From NCBI GenBank assembly GCA_963696075.1, contig CAVOJD010000020.1, positions 1-64,000 of the forward strand: DNA of 64,000 bases, in the 5' to 3' direction. Position 1 is the first letter of the stretch. Every line of letters starts with the position of its first letter. The notes beneath the pieces are model-generated. The model saw nothing but the letters and a program-made list of their open reading frames with translations. It searched no databases and had not been told where the DNA came from. The position numbers and the translations under genes are program-made. The stretch comes from CAJQQK01 sp963696075 (GTDB lineage Bacteria > Pseudomonadota > Alphaproteobacteria > Rhizobiales > Hyphomicrobiaceae). This document shows positions 45,738 through 55,754 of this stretch, one piece after another.

Positions 45738-46694
45738 ATGATGTACGCGCCATCAGCCCACCTTCAGGCGTTTCTGGACGCCCGCTCCGCGGAACGCGGC
45801 ATGTCAAAGCTCACCCTCGAAGCCTACACCCGCGATATCGAGGACTTCCTGGGCTTCCTCGGCGAAGCAAAACCGCTTGCCGCCGTCACCGCCGCTGACA
45901 TCAACGCCTATCTCCGCCACCAGACCGAGGAAGGCCTCGGCCCCGCCTCCCGCGCCCGCCGCCTCTCCGCCATCCGCCAATTTCTGAAATACCTGGTTGC
46001 AGAAGGCCTGCTGGCAGAGAACCCCGCAGCCCTCATTTCCGGCCCGCGCAAACAGCGCCCACTGCCCAAGACGCTGAGCGTCGCCGAAGTCGAGAACCTC
46101 CTCGAGACGGCCCGCACCCTCGCCGAGACCGCAACCGGCAAGGACCGCGCCCGCGCGCTCCGCTTCCATTGCCTGATCGAGATCCTGTATGCCACCGGTA
46201 TGCGCGTCAGCGAACTCGTCTCCCTGCCGCGTTCGGTCCTGACCGGTGACGCCCGCCTCTTCACCATCAAGGGCAAGGGCGGACGCGAGCGCCAGGTCCC
46301 CCTCTCCCGCCCCGCCCGCGAAGCCTTGAACCTCTATCTCGGCCTCAAGAGCGACGGTGCGCCGGACTCGGAAATCCCCCGCGCCATCGCCAGCCGCTGG
46401 CTCTTCCCATCATCCAGCGCCCAGGGCCACCTGACGCGTCAACGTTTCGCCCAGGACCTGAAGGACGTCGCCGCCGCCGCCGGCATCGCCCCCGATCGCA
46501 TCAGCCCCCACGTCCTGCGCCATGCCTTTGCAAGCCACCTCCTGGACCGCGGCGCCGACCTGCGCGCCGTCCAACAGCTCCTCGGCCACGCAGATATCTC
46601 CACCACCGAGATCTACACCCACGTCCTCGAGGAGCGCCTGAAGCGCCTGGTTAACGATCACCATCCCCTTGCCCGCCAGCCTGCAAAGCCCTAG
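45738..46694 (+). CDS. xerD: site-specific tyrosine recombinase XerD
   Basis: 318 residues from ATG 45738 (a second ATG follows at once). The N-terminal core-binding domain (LQAFLDARSAERGMSKLTLEAY) is followed by the catalytic domain with R156 (GMRVSEL), K180 (KGKGGRERQVP), H258 and R261 (HVLRHAFASHLL), H284 (LGHADISTT) and nucleophile Y293. With XerC it resolves chromosome dimers at dif. The position next to aroK-aroB and accA is typical for xerD in this order. Confidence 0.93.
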   Translation: MMYAPSAHLQAFLDARSAERGMSKLTLEAYTRDIEDFLGFLGEAKPLAAVTAADINAYLRHQTEEGLGPASRARRLSAIRQFLKYLVAEGLLAENPAALISGPRKQRPLPKTLSVAEVENLLETARTLAETATGKDRARALRFHCLIEILYATGMRVSELVSLPRSVLTGDARLFTIKGKGGRERQVPLSRPAREALNLYLGLKSDGAPDSEIPRAIASRWLFPSSSAQGHLTRQRFAQDLKDVAAAAGIAPDRISPHVLRHAFASHLLDRGADLRAVQQLLGHADISTTEIYTHVLEERLKRLVNDHHPLARQPAKP

Positions 46695-46807
46695 GTCTGT
46701 TCGGTCGTTTGGCCTCTTTGCCAGGCTGCAACTCATACCGGGTTCACTACGCTTTCCCCGATCGACTAGCCCGACGGCGCAACCTGCGCTAACCATGCAC
46801 GAAATCC

Positions 46808-47812
46808 GTGCAACTCACATTGAACCACCCGAGCCCGCCAGTGTCCGCGCAGAAGATCCGCACATACCTTGATTTCGAGAAACCCATCGCCGAGCTGGAA
46901 AGCAAGGTGACGGAGCTGCAGACGTTGAGCAGCGAAAAAGATTCCGTCTCGATCGCCGAGGAAATCGAAAAACTTCAGCAGAAGGCCTCCGCCGCGCTGG
47001 CCGAGACCTACGCCAAGCTCACCCCGTGGCAAAAAACCCAGGTCGCCCGCCACCCCGACCGCCCCCACTGCATGGCCTTCGTCAACGCCCTGATCGAGGA
47101 CTTCACCCCCCTTGCAGGCGACCGCTATTTCGCCGAGGACTACGCCATCGTCGGCGGCATGGGCCGTTTCGCGGGTCGCTCCATCATGGTGCTGGGCCAC
47201 GAAAAAGGCTCCGACACCGAAGGCCGCATCAAGCACAACTTCGGGATGGCCCGGCCCGAGGGCTACCGCAAGGCGATCCGCCTCATGGAGCTGGCGGATC
47301 GGTTCCAGTTGCCGGTGATCAGCTTCATCGATACCGCCGGCGCCTACCCCGGCATCGGCGCCGAAGAACGCGGCCAGGCCGAAGCCATCGCCCGCTCGAC
47401 CGATGCATGCCTCGCCCTCAAAGTGCCGATGATCTCCATCGTCGTCGGCGAAGGCGGCTCCGGCGGCGCCGTCGCAATCGCCTCGGCCAATCACATCCTC
47501 ATGCTCGAGCACGCCATCTACACCGTCGCCTCCCCGGAAGCCGCCGCCTCCATTCTCTGGCGCGATTCCGCTCGCGCCATCGATGCCGCGACCAGCATGA
47601 AGATCACCGCCCAGGACCTCCTCGCCATGAAGGTCATCGACGAGATCATCCCCGAGCCCGTCGGCGGCGCCCATCGCGATATCGCAACCACCCTCGTGTC
47701 GACCGGCAAGGCCATCGAAAAGGCCCTGAAATCCTTCGACGGGTTGTCGCCTCAGAAGATACGCGACCAGCGCGCCGACCGCTTCCTCGCCATCGGCCGC
47801 AATCTGAGCTGA
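46808..47812 (+). CDS. accA: acetyl-CoA carboxylase carboxyltransferase subunit alpha
   Basis: 334 residues from GTG 46808; GTG 46841 would give 323 and is closer to the usual family start, which begins shortly before RTYLDFEKPIAELE. Clear family blocks are ARHPDRPHCMAFVNALIEDF, AIVGGMGRFAGRSIMVLGHEKG, FIDTAGAYPGIGAEERGQAEAIA and GEGGSGGAVAIA. Pairs with AccD to make malonyl-CoA. Located 114 bases after xerD. Confidence 0.96.
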   Translation: MQLTLNHPSPPVSAQKIRTYLDFEKPIAELESKVTELQTLSSEKDSVSIAEEIEKLQQKASAALAETYAKLTPWQKTQVARHPDRPHCMAFVNALIEDFTPLAGDRYFAEDYAIVGGMGRFAGRSIMVLGHEKGSDTEGRIKHNFGMARPEGYRKAIRLMELADRFQLPVISFIDTAGAYPGIGAEERGQAEAIARSTDACLALKVPMISIVVGEGGSGGAVAIASANHILMLEHAIYTVASPEAAASILWRDSARAIDAATSMKITAQDLLAMKVIDEIIPEPVGGAHRDIATTLVSTGKAIEKALKSFDGLSPQKIRDQRADRFLAIGRNLS

Positions 47813-47934
47813 TGCCGGCCTGCCGCCGCGAACCGCTCGAATTCGATTAAAATTGTCCCTGCCGCGTTGGCGTATTCCCAACCGATCGACCGTAATCTGC
47901 ACACGTCAGATGAGATACCGGTTCGGGGGACAAG

Positions 47935-48600
47935 ATGGCAGGAGCCAGTGCAACGTTCGGAAAGCGGGGGCAAGGCGCCGTCCAGCGCATGGGAAAACCG
48001 CCCGCGACGACGCGCCAGTCACGCGCGCCCCACCCCCGCACCGCCGCGCGCCCCACGCCCCGCCCCACATCCCCTAAGGCCACCGAACGAACAGCACCCG
48101 CCGCGGCCAGCGAACCCTTCCAGCGCGTCGAACCGGGCTTCAAGGATCTCCTCGTCTCGATCGGTCTCATCATCATGGGCGCCAGCATCTGGCGCTATAT
48201 GGACGACCCCGGCCTGTTCATGCTCGCCATCTCCTGGCTCTTGATGGCCGGCGGCGCCGTCATCGTCGCCAATTTCTTCACCCGCCGCGCCTCGTTCCTC
48301 GCCGATGAAACCGGCTTCGGTAACGAGAGCCTGATCGGCAATCGCCACATGCGATGGGAGGACGTCGAGGCGTTCCAGGTCACCACCGTCAATTTCGTGA
48401 CAACCGTGAACGCCCGCGCCAGCAAGAAGCGCCATCCCTCATCGAAGCGCTACGTCAACGTGCCCGTCTCCGTCTTCAAGGACAAGGACATGACATTCGT
48501 CACCAACCTTCTCGCCCGCCGTCCCGACATGGCCGAGCCCACGGTCTTCGTCATGAAAAAGGTCGGCGCGAAGAAACTCCTGAAAAAACTCATGGAATAA
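47935..48600 (+). CDS. two-helix membrane protein with basic Pro-rich N-terminus
   Basis: 221 residues. The first 60 are basic and Pro/Ala-rich. Two hydrophobic helices follow (FKDLLVSIGLIIMGASIW and GLFMLAISWLLMAGGAVIVANFF), then a soluble domain (ADETGFGNESLIGNRHMRWEDVEAFQV...KRYVNVPVSVF) with the pattern of a small PH-like bacterial domain, and a Lys-rich end. Function unknown. It stands between accA and tRNA-Thr. Confidence 0.7.
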   Translation: MAGASATFGKRGQGAVQRMGKPPATTRQSRAPHPRTAARPTPRPTSPKATERTAPAAASEPFQRVEPGFKDLLVSIGLIIMGASIWRYMDDPGLFMLAISWLLMAGGAVIVANFFTRRASFLADETGFGNESLIGNRHMRWEDVEAFQVTTVNFVTTVNARASKKRHPSSKRYVNVPVSVFKDKDMTFVTNLLARRPDMAEPTVFVMKKVGAKKLLKKLME

Positions 48601-48832
48601 GCAAGCACCAGCACAATCAGCAGGTCCCCGACCGTCCTGCCCCAAACCACGCGCACAGCAACCACCGGTCGGCGAACCCAATGAGGAACCTCGGGTTCGT
48701 TCTGCGGCATGCTTGCCAATTTGTTGGGTTATCTCGTTGTCAGCCCTCCGGCGAGGCTTGCCAACCAACCTCGAAATCGTTATGTCACGCCCTCTCGGTT
48801 CCGGTCTCACATGTCCGGCCCGGGCGTGGTGA

Positions 48833-48908
48833 GCCGCAATAGCTCAGTCGGTAGAGCGGTACATTCGTAATGTATAGGTCGGGGGTTCGAATCCCTCTTG
48901 CGGCACCA
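48833..48908 (+). tRNA. tRNA-Thr (anticodon CGT)
   Basis: Acceptor GCCGCAA pairs with TTGCGGC; anticodon arm GTACA-TTCGTAA-TGTAT gives anticodon CGT; T arm contains GGTTCGAATCC; CCA is encoded at 48906-48908. No integrase is next to it. Confidence 0.95.
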
Positions 48909-49416
48909 CCCCTCATTCATCAAGACATTGGCTTTACATCAAAAATTCCGGCAGCGGACCCCGTCCACACCCGGTACGGCCCGGCCGTCAAGCTTCGAAA
49001 CGGCACGATGAAATCCCGTTCGCGTTTTAAAATTGACGCCCCTGAAACCACCCGATCGCGGTGCACTAACCAGCAGATGCCGCCACGACTCCACCGCCGC
49101 ATCGCTTCACCACCGTCCGTCCACACCAAGCGAAAGCTGCCGATTGCCGCCACGACCCCTCATCGGCACGCCACGACCTCAAGCACTGAGCAGCGCATTG
49201 CTCAGAGCATGCGCCACTGCCCGGGACGAACGGAGAAAGCATAACCGGGAACCAGGGGCCAGGAACGATGAGCCCTTATCGGCAGCGACAGGCCCAACAA
49301 GTCTTGTCCCGATCCCTCAAACCCGCGCGTCCGGCTCCCTGCAACGACCAGCACGCAGCGCGCAGAGAGTAACGCTCCCGGCCGCCGATCCGCCGCGCAA
49401 TCCGCAAGCCGCCGGC
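48909..49416. other. 508-bp gene-free stretch after tRNA-Thr
   Basis: No open frame with a recognisable product, no strong hairpin with a T-tract, and no second copy of the tRNA 3' end. It lies beyond the stop of the convergent hemY gene. Confidence 0.5.
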
Positions 49417-51498
49417 TCAGGCTTTCTTCTGATCCTGCCTCGGGCCCGGATCGTCCGGTGCGCGCGGTGAGACGAAGATCCGAGGCTCTTGCACCCGCTC
49501 TTGCGCGGCACTTTGAGCAACCTTGTTTGCACCGCCGGAACGCGCCGAGCCAGCCTCTTGCGTCTCGCCGCGCGCGAGAATGGTCCCGCCCTGGCGCGCC
49601 GAACCGGCACCGCCCGCATCACCATCGCTGCCATTGCTCTTCGCCGCAGATGACGAGGTCGCTTTCTTGGACTCCACAGAGGCAGCCACCTGGGCCTCGC
49701 CACGCGCTGCCTCTGGCGCAGCAGACGCACCGCCTTTAGCCGCCGCGACACTGGTCTCAGCCGCAACCTCAGCCTTTGCCGCCGGCTCTCCGCCCCGCGC
49801 CGCCTCGCCACCGGACGTCTTGGCTGTCTCAGCCGCCGGTTCAACCGGCGCTGGCTTTCCCGGCGTCGCGCCCCCTGCAGCCTCCCTCACCTTGGTGTCT
49901 GCTGCGGGCTTGGCCTCGTCTTTGGCTTGGCCGGCATCATTTTGAGGCGCTGGCTTGGCTGTCGCCGGCTGGACGTCCACAACCTCTGCATCGACCGCCT
50001 CCCGCGGGCGCTGAACCGGTGCCTGTGCCGCTGCGGGCGCAGTGCTCGCCGGTTGTGCCTGGGCCGGTGCTGCCGCAGCCATCTCGCCGCCCATCCCCGC
50101 TTCCGCGGCAGCAGCCGACGCAACCGCCGCCCCTGCCGCAAGCATCGTCTCCGGACGCGCACCCAGCGCCACCAATTCTTCGATCTTCTGCGCCAGCAGT
50201 TCACTGTCGCGCGGTTCCGCCGTCTCGACCGGCACCCGCCACTGGAAGGCATCAAGCGCCCCCGTCACGGGCGATACCGGCGCCCACTCGTCCGCAACGA
50301 TGCCATCTGCCGTCCAAGCCGGATCACGCGGCGCATTCACCGCCCGCGCAAGCCATTCGCGCACCCCGCCGGTATTGCCCTGTTCGCCCTCGATCCGGGC
50401 CATCAGCGTGCAAACACGCTGCGTCAGCCGGCTCTCCATCAGCGGCTCGAGCGCTTTCCGCGCGGCACCGAAATCCTGCGCTTCGATCGCAGCGTTCGCG
50501 AGCGCGATCGGGCTCTCACTGACATGCGGCGATGTCGCCGTCAGTTGCACCACCCGCTGCAGCCGATCCTTCGGGCTGTCGCCAAGGCGGGCATACGCAT
50601 AGGCAACGGCAAGCTCCGGATGCGGCGCCTTTTTCCACGTCTTCGAAATCACCTTCGTCGCCTTGCCGGTATTACCCCGCGACGCCAGCAACCGGCCCGC
50701 AATCGCTGCCGCCGGAATGAGATCCACCGCCAGCCCATGCGCCTCGAGCGCAAGGTTCATCGCCCGTTCCGGATCAGTATCCTCAGCCGCCTGCGCCTGC
50801 GCAGCGAGCAGCACCGCACGCTTGCGATCCGCGGCCTGCTTCTCGATATGGCCGTTCTTCCGCGCCACCGCCAGCGTCTCCAGCGCACCCGGCCAGTCAC
50901 GCTGGCGGCACTGAATGTCAAACAGCGCATCAACCGCCCATGAGAGCTTCGGATTGAGCTTGATCGCCCGCTGCGCGAACTGCTTGGCAGCCTCCGGTTC
51001 ACCCTCGCGTTCAGCTTCGACGAACAGCCCCCTGAGGCCAAGTTGCTCGGTATCCGGCGACGACAGCATCGCCTCGAAGATCCGCCGTGCCGTACCTTCA
51101 TCCCCGGCCAGCCGCGCCGCCTGCGCCCTGAGCAGGTGCGTCATTGGCTCATTCGGCAGCGATTTGCGGGCCTGGATCGCATAGCGCGTTGCGAGTGCCT
51201 TGTCGCCGGCGCCGATCGCGATCATGCCGCTCGAAAGCGCTTCGAGCCCCCGCGTCTCCCGCCGCCGATTGAAGAAATTGCCGATCGCCGCCGGGCTCTG
51301 CCAGATCCCTCTCAGGATCGTCCACAACAGGATCGCGAGCGCTAGAATAATCGCGAAGGCCACGATCGCGTGGAACACACTCGTGCGTACCTCGTAGCCT
51401 TCCCAATTGATCAGCATCTCGCCAGGCCGGTCCGCAAGCCAGGCAAGCCCCGCGGCCGCCGCTGCGATCACGATCAGGAAGACGGCCAAACGCAACAT
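49417..51498 (-). CDS. hemY: HemY-type heme-biosynthesis-associated membrane protein
   Basis: 693 residues. Two N-terminal helices (LAVFLIVIAAAAAGLAWLADRPG and VFHAIVAFAIILALAILLWTIL), the marker NRRRETRGLEALSSGMIAIGAGDKALA, and TPR-like helices to about 430 match the HemY N-terminal family. The last 230 residues are Ala/Pro/Lys-rich and probably disordered. E. coli HemY is about 400 residues, so this tail is an extension. The gene is last in the hemC-hemD-mitofilin-hemY set. This name is the TPR protein, not protoporphyrinogen oxidase of Gram-positives. Confidence 0.92.
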   Translation of the reverse strand: MLRLAVFLIVIAAAAAGLAWLADRPGEMLINWEGYEVRTSVFHAIVAFAIILALAILLWTILRGIWQSPAAIGNFFNRRRETRGLEALSSGMIAIGAGDKALATRYAIQARKSLPNEPMTHLLRAQAARLAGDEGTARRIFEAMLSSPDTEQLGLRGLFVEAEREGEPEAAKQFAQRAIKLNPKLSWAVDALFDIQCRQRDWPGALETLAVARKNGHIEKQAADRKRAVLLAAQAQAAEDTDPERAMNLALEAHGLAVDLIPAAAIAGRLLASRGNTGKATKVISKTWKKAPHPELAVAYAYARLGDSPKDRLQRVVQLTATSPHVSESPIALANAAIEAQDFGAARKALEPLMESRLTQRVCTLMARIEGEQGNTGGVREWLARAVNAPRDPAWTADGIVADEWAPVSPVTGALDAFQWRVPVETAEPRDSELLAQKIEELVALGARPETMLAAGAAVASAAAAEAGMGGEMAAAAPAQAQPASTAPAAAQAPVQRPREAVDAEVVDVQPATAKPAPQNDAGQAKDEAKPAADTKVREAAGGATPGKPAPVEPAAETAKTSGGEAARGGEPAAKAEVAAETSVAAAKGGASAAPEAARGEAQVAASVESKKATSSSAAKSNGSDGDAGGAGSARQGGTILARGETQEAGSARSGGANKVAQSAAQERVQEPRIFVSPRAPDDPGPRQDQKKA

Positions 51499-51667
51499 TA
51501 GTCAGTTCCTATATCTTGTGCCCGCCACAATAACGGACTGTGAACGACCCTTTCGACGCCTGAGCGCCGCAAGGCCACCACATGTTTCTCTCACCCGCAG
51601 CTCCGACGGGACGGCCCTGCCCCAGTCGCAACCGCGCGCATCACAAAGCGCGAGATAGTGCGCTCGA

Positions 51668-53665
51668 TCAGCCTTCCTTGCCCGGCGCCTTGCCCGCGCC
51701 AAGCGATGCCTTCAATTGATCCTCGACCGCCGCGATCGCCTTATCGACGCTCGCCCGCGCTTCGAGTTCGCTGATCCAGGCCTTCGCCGCCTGCTTGCCG
51801 CTGTCCGGCAGGTTCTGAACTTCCGCCAGCGCTTTCGGCAGGTTGCCTTGTTTCAACTGTTGTTCGATCCTGGCAACAGCCGCCTCAGACCCATCGGCCT
51901 TGGCTGCCGCTTCATCCGTCCGCCGCACCTGCACGATCGACTTGGCGCCCGCCAGCAACCGGTCAACCACCGACGCATCCTTCTTCGCCGCATCGGCGTT
52001 GATGATCCGGTAGGCCACATCCTGGAACTGCCGGGCGAGCTCACGTGTACTTGCGACCCCCTCACCGGCATGCGCTTCGAGTGCTGCGAAATCGATTGCG
52101 CCGCCGGCAACCTTCTTCACGTCCTCGAGTTCGCCCGCGTAAGGCTGTCCGCGATCGAGCACGCGCTTCAGATTGGCAAGCTGCAACGAAAGCACGATCC
52201 GTTCGGCATTTGCCTTCCGCGCATCCTCGTTCGCGACCACACTGCCAAGATCCTTCTCAATCGAAGCGATCTTCTCCGTGACAGGCGCAATCGCCTTGTC
52301 GACATCCGCCGGACGCGCAACCTTGGTGAACTGCTGCGTGACGTCGCCCTTGAGCCCGTCGAGTTCGACCTTGATCGTCGCCGCCTGCTCCGAGACCGCA
52401 CGCAACGTTTCACTGAGTTTGTCGGTCGCCGCTTTCAACGTCTCGGCCCGCTGGTCCAGCCGTGCCGTGTCCGTCTTCACTGCGGCAAACTCACGATCAA
52501 GCCGCTGCGTCGCAGCCGCCGCCTTCGAGCCGGTCTCCGCCGTCGCGGCAACCTTGGTGTCGATTTCCTTGATCAGGCTCGAGCGCAATTCGCTGATCTG
52601 CGTGTTGAGCGATGACTCGAGATCGGCCATTTTCGATGAGAATTGCGCCAGCGGCGCAACCGGGTTCTGCCCGCCACTGCTGTTGGTCGCGCTCGATAGT
52701 GTCGTCAGCGCATTCTCCAGCTTGTCGAGCCGCGCCCTGAGCGGACCCGTATCCGCCTCGCTCGCACCGCCGGCAGCACCGCCCGCCGTCCCGCCGCCCG
52801 CCTGCGGCCGGGCCTTGAGCGCATCAACCTCTTTCGAGAGCGCTGCAACCTCGTCGTTGAGCTTGCCAAGATCACTGATCCGGCCCTCAGCGGCTTCAAT
52901 CGCCTGCGAAAGCTTGGAGACGTCCTCCGGCTTCACGCCAGACGCACCGCCCTGGGGCCGCGTCTCCAGTGCCGCAATGCGCTGCTCAATCTGCGCTGGC
53001 ACCTCGTTGCTTTTGCCCAGCGGCAGATTGAATTGCTGGCTCAGCGGCTCGGCGGCAAACAGCGCAATGCCGCCACCGACCACGCCGGCAACAAGGTGGC
53101 TGAGCGTAGAGACGAAACCACCGCCCGATTTCCGCGCCGCTGGCGGCGGTGCCTGGCTCGCACCTTGTCCGGACCCTTGAGCCGTCCGGCGCTGATCACC
53201 CGAACCGCTGCCCCCGCCACTTGAAGCGGGCTTCGCAGCCGATGACGTTTCGGACTTTGCTGCCGATGATGTCTGTTGCGCCGCACGCCCCGCCGCGCTC
53301 CCGGCCGCTGCGCCCGCGGCCGCCTGGGCCTGATTGGCGGATGCACCCGCCCGCCCGCTGCCCGTTGATGGAATGCTGGACTGGCCCGCGCCAGCCGCCT
53401 TGTCCGAGCCGCTGCCGCTCTTGTAATCGGGTGCGCCTTTGAGACTGGACGTTGTCGCCGCTGACGCCGGCTTGGCTGTCGAGCCTGACGACCCGGCTGC
53501 AAACTTAGCGCGGTCCGATGTGGTTGGCCCTTTGGCTGGCGCCGAGCCACGCACTTCCGTCGCCTTCAGATCCAGCATGGGCGTTGGCTTCTTGCCCGCC
53601 TGCCCGCCACCGGCTCCACTGCCGTTACCCGCACGGTTAGGGCTCTTTTTATCGTCCGCCATCAA
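51668..53665 (-). CDS. mitofilin/Mic60-like inner-membrane protein
   Basis: 665 residues. The first 180 are low-complexity (Ser, Gly, Ala). One helix follows (LSHLVAGVVGGGIALFAAEP, about 187-206), then a long coiled coil (about 225-510; many Leu/Ala heptads) and a C-terminal part that ends SVDKAIAAVEDQLKASLG. This layout, with the place between hemD and hemY, is that of the alphaproteobacterial homologue of mitochondrial Mic60, which shapes crista-like membranes. Assignment rests on layout and gene order. Confidence 0.82.
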   Translation of the reverse strand: MMADDKKSPNRAGNGSGAGGGQAGKKPTPMLDLKATEVRGSAPAKGPTTSDRAKFAAGSSGSTAKPASAATTSSLKGAPDYKSGSGSDKAAGAGQSSIPSTGSGRAGASANQAQAAAGAAAGSAAGRAAQQTSSAAKSETSSAAKPASSGGGSGSGDQRRTAQGSGQGASQAPPPAARKSGGGFVSTLSHLVAGVVGGGIALFAAEPLSQQFNLPLGKSNEVPAQIEQRIAALETRPQGGASGVKPEDVSKLSQAIEAAEGRISDLGKLNDEVAALSKEVDALKARPQAGGGTAGGAAGGASEADTGPLRARLDKLENALTTLSSATNSSGGQNPVAPLAQFSSKMADLESSLNTQISELRSSLIKEIDTKVAATAETGSKAAAATQRLDREFAAVKTDTARLDQRAETLKAATDKLSETLRAVSEQAATIKVELDGLKGDVTQQFTKVARPADVDKAIAPVTEKIASIEKDLGSVVANEDARKANAERIVLSLQLANLKRVLDRGQPYAGELEDVKKVAGGAIDFAALEAHAGEGVASTRELARQFQDVAYRIINADAAKKDASVVDRLLAGAKSIVQVRRTDEAAAKADGSEAAVARIEQQLKQGNLPKALAEVQNLPDSGKQAAKAWISELEARASVDKAIAAVEDQLKASLGAGKAPGKEG

Positions 53666-53892
53666 AGCCTACCCTTACAACACAACATCAAACTGCGGCT
53701 TGACCCGCATCTCACCGTCACAGCGCCACACGTCCGCTCGTCTAACCCGAAGGGGCGCTGTCGTTCCACCTCTGCATCGCGAACCGTCCCCACACGTGGT
53801 CTCGCGCCCTCTCGGCGAACACCAATGCGGCCCGATCAACGGGGTTACGATCACATAATGCAGATATAGAAGCACGTATGAAGACGTAAACC

Positions 53893-54618
53893 TCATTTTG
53901 CCGCTGACGATGCCGTCATTGCAAGCATTTCATCAAGATTAGGCGCCGCCGAAATTTCCACCTTTACGGGTTGCAGCGACGACAATCTCGCGGCGATCGT
54001 CTTCGACAAGCAGAAGTGAGTCAAATTCCGTGCAGCACCGAGTAATTCATGCGTCGTCATGGCCTTGGTATAGGCCTCCGCCGTACGGCCTGAAAGCAGC
54101 AGCACACCGTCTATTCGCCCCGACATGAGGTTTCGCTGCAGCGTTTCGCTCAATACTTCGACCGGTTCGGATCGATACAGTATCGGCTGGAAGACGTGAT
54201 AGCCGAGCCGGCGTAGTTCTTCACAAAGGTTGTAGGCGACATTGTCTGCAGAGAGATGGACAATTGCTCCATCGTTGACTTCGGCGGCATGCAGAATGAG
54301 GCCGAGCAGCGCCTGCGCCGTCGACGGCCCCTCGATAACGGTCTCAAAACCCATCTCCGTTGCCAGCCGCGCCGTTGCCCGCCCGACGACAAAGATCGGA
54401 AATCCTTTGCAGGCATCCTCCTGCGGGTGGCCCTTGAGCGCCCTGAGCGCATTGCGGCTCGTTGCAACCAGCGCCTGCGCGTCCTCCAGCTCGATCGTCT
54501 CGTCGCGAAAATACTGGATCGCGAGCAGCGCCTCCGTCGTCACCTCATGGCCCTGCGCAATAAGCTGCGCGCGAAGCCCGGCTGCATCTTCCATCGGCCG
54601 CGTCACCCAAAGGTGCAT
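53893..54618 (-). CDS. hemD: uroporphyrinogen-III synthase
   Basis: 241 residues, a usual length. HemD sequences are poorly conserved; here the two-domain layout is visible: WVTRPMEDAAGLRAQLIAQGHEV with TSRNALRAL, then VGRATARLATEMGF, and in the second half GVLLLSGRTAEAYTKAM and CLSKTIAARL. Closes hydroxymethylbilane to uroporphyrinogen III. It follows hemC by 55 bases. Confidence 0.9.
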   Translation of the reverse strand: MHLWVTRPMEDAAGLRAQLIAQGHEVTTEALLAIQYFRDETIELEDAQALVATSRNALRALKGHPQEDACKGFPIFVVGRATARLATEMGFETVIEGPSTAQALLGLILHAAEVNDGAIVHLSADNVAYNLCEELRRLGYHVFQPILYRSEPVEVLSETLQRNLMSGRIDGVLLLSGRTAEAYTKAMTTHELLGAARNLTHFCLSKTIAARLSSLQPVKVEISAAPNLDEMLAMTASSAAK

Positions 54619-54673
54619 GCGATAATTCCTCTCAACCCACTCGGGTTACAGTTGGCTGCGGGGAAAAGCAGCC

Positions 54674-55582
54674 TCAAAAGAAATCGTCCCCGGCAGCCTC
54701 GATCAGCTCCGCGCCCGCCGCCGCCGCCAGCGCCACCGCCTCTTGCGAAACCCCCTCGCGCGAGGCTGTGTGCCGTCGCGTGCCATCGATCGACAGGATC
54801 TCACCGCGAAAATGGAACCGGCCCTCGCCCGAAAGCGCGCACAGCCCCGCAATCGGTGTCCGGCACGATCCGTCGAGCCTCTTCAAAAACGCCCGCTCCG
54901 CCGTGACGCAAAGCGCCGTTCCGGGATGATCAAGCACCTCGCACAACTGCCGCGACTGTGCGTCATCCGAACGGATCTGCAGCGCCACCGCCCCCTGCGC
55001 CACCGCAGGCAGCATCTCATCGATGCTCACCTCGTGGAAATAGTCTTCCCAGTGCCCGAGCCGGTTGAGACCCGCGCGCGCCAGAAACGTGGCATCCGCC
55101 ACGCCTGCCTCAAGCTTTTTGAGCCGCGTCTGCACATTCCCCCGAAAGTCGACAAGCTCAATCCCGGGATTGGCGATCTTCGCCTGTGATCGCCGCCTGA
55201 GCGACGATGTCCCAAGCTTCGCCCCGACCGGCATTTCCCCCAGAGATCTGTATTTCCGGCTGATAAAGACCTCGCGCACGTCTTCGCGCTCGAGCACCGC
55301 CACCAGTTCCGTCCCCTCTGGCAGGTCCGTCTCGACATCCTTCAGCGAATGCACCGCAACATCGATCCGTTTGTCAAACAGCGCCTGCTCGATTTCTTTC
55401 GTGAACAGCCCCTTGCCGCCCACCTCAGAGAGCGGCCGGTCCTGGATGCGGTCACCGGACGTTGTGATCTCAACGACGCTGACGTCCTGATCCTTGAGCC
55501 CATGCGCCGCCTTGATCTTGCTCGCCACATCATTGGCCTGCGCCAGCGCGAGAAGGGAACCGCGTGTTCCGATACGTATCAT
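54674..55582 (-). CDS. hemC: hydroxymethylbilane synthase (porphobilinogen deaminase)
   Basis: 302 residues. Start RIGTRGSLLALAQANDVASKI, then GDRIQDRPLSEVGGKGLFTKEIEQALFD, AVHSLKDVETDLP, GTSSLRRRSQ and the cofactor-binding Cys in LDGSCRTPIAG. Polymerises four porphobilinogens on its dipyrromethane cofactor. First gene of the hem set and divergent from tsaD, whose start lies 172 bases away. Confidence 0.97.
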   Translation of the reverse strand: MIRIGTRGSLLALAQANDVASKIKAAHGLKDQDVSVVEITTSGDRIQDRPLSEVGGKGLFTKEIEQALFDKRIDVAVHSLKDVETDLPEGTELVAVLEREDVREVFISRKYRSLGEMPVGAKLGTSSLRRRSQAKIANPGIELVDFRGNVQTRLKKLEAGVADATFLARAGLNRLGHWEDYFHEVSIDEMLPAVAQGAVALQIRSDDAQSRQLCEVLDHPGTALCVTAERAFLKRLDGSCRTPIAGLCALSGEGRFHFRGEILSIDGTRRHTASREGVSQEAVALAAAAGAELIEAAGDDFF

Positions 55583-55754
55583 CAGTGTCGTCTTTCCCTG
55601 TCAGCCTGCCTCCGGAACGCCTGCATCCGGAACGTATGAGTTTCCCAGCGCGGCCGGGGCCGCCGCCGTGTTGTGCCGCATGTTGGGCTTCAGCGCCATA
55701 CTGGCCTTGAACGGCGCGTATTGGCAAACCGGCCGCCTCAGTGCAAAACGACGC

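Noticed and set aside
46766..47902. 378-codon open frame opposite accA
   Set aside because: Antisense shadow of a complete, well-conserved gene.
48833..49416. tRNA-Thr as a second island attachment site
   Set aside because: No integrase or repeat of the tRNA end follows; the flanks are housekeeping genes.
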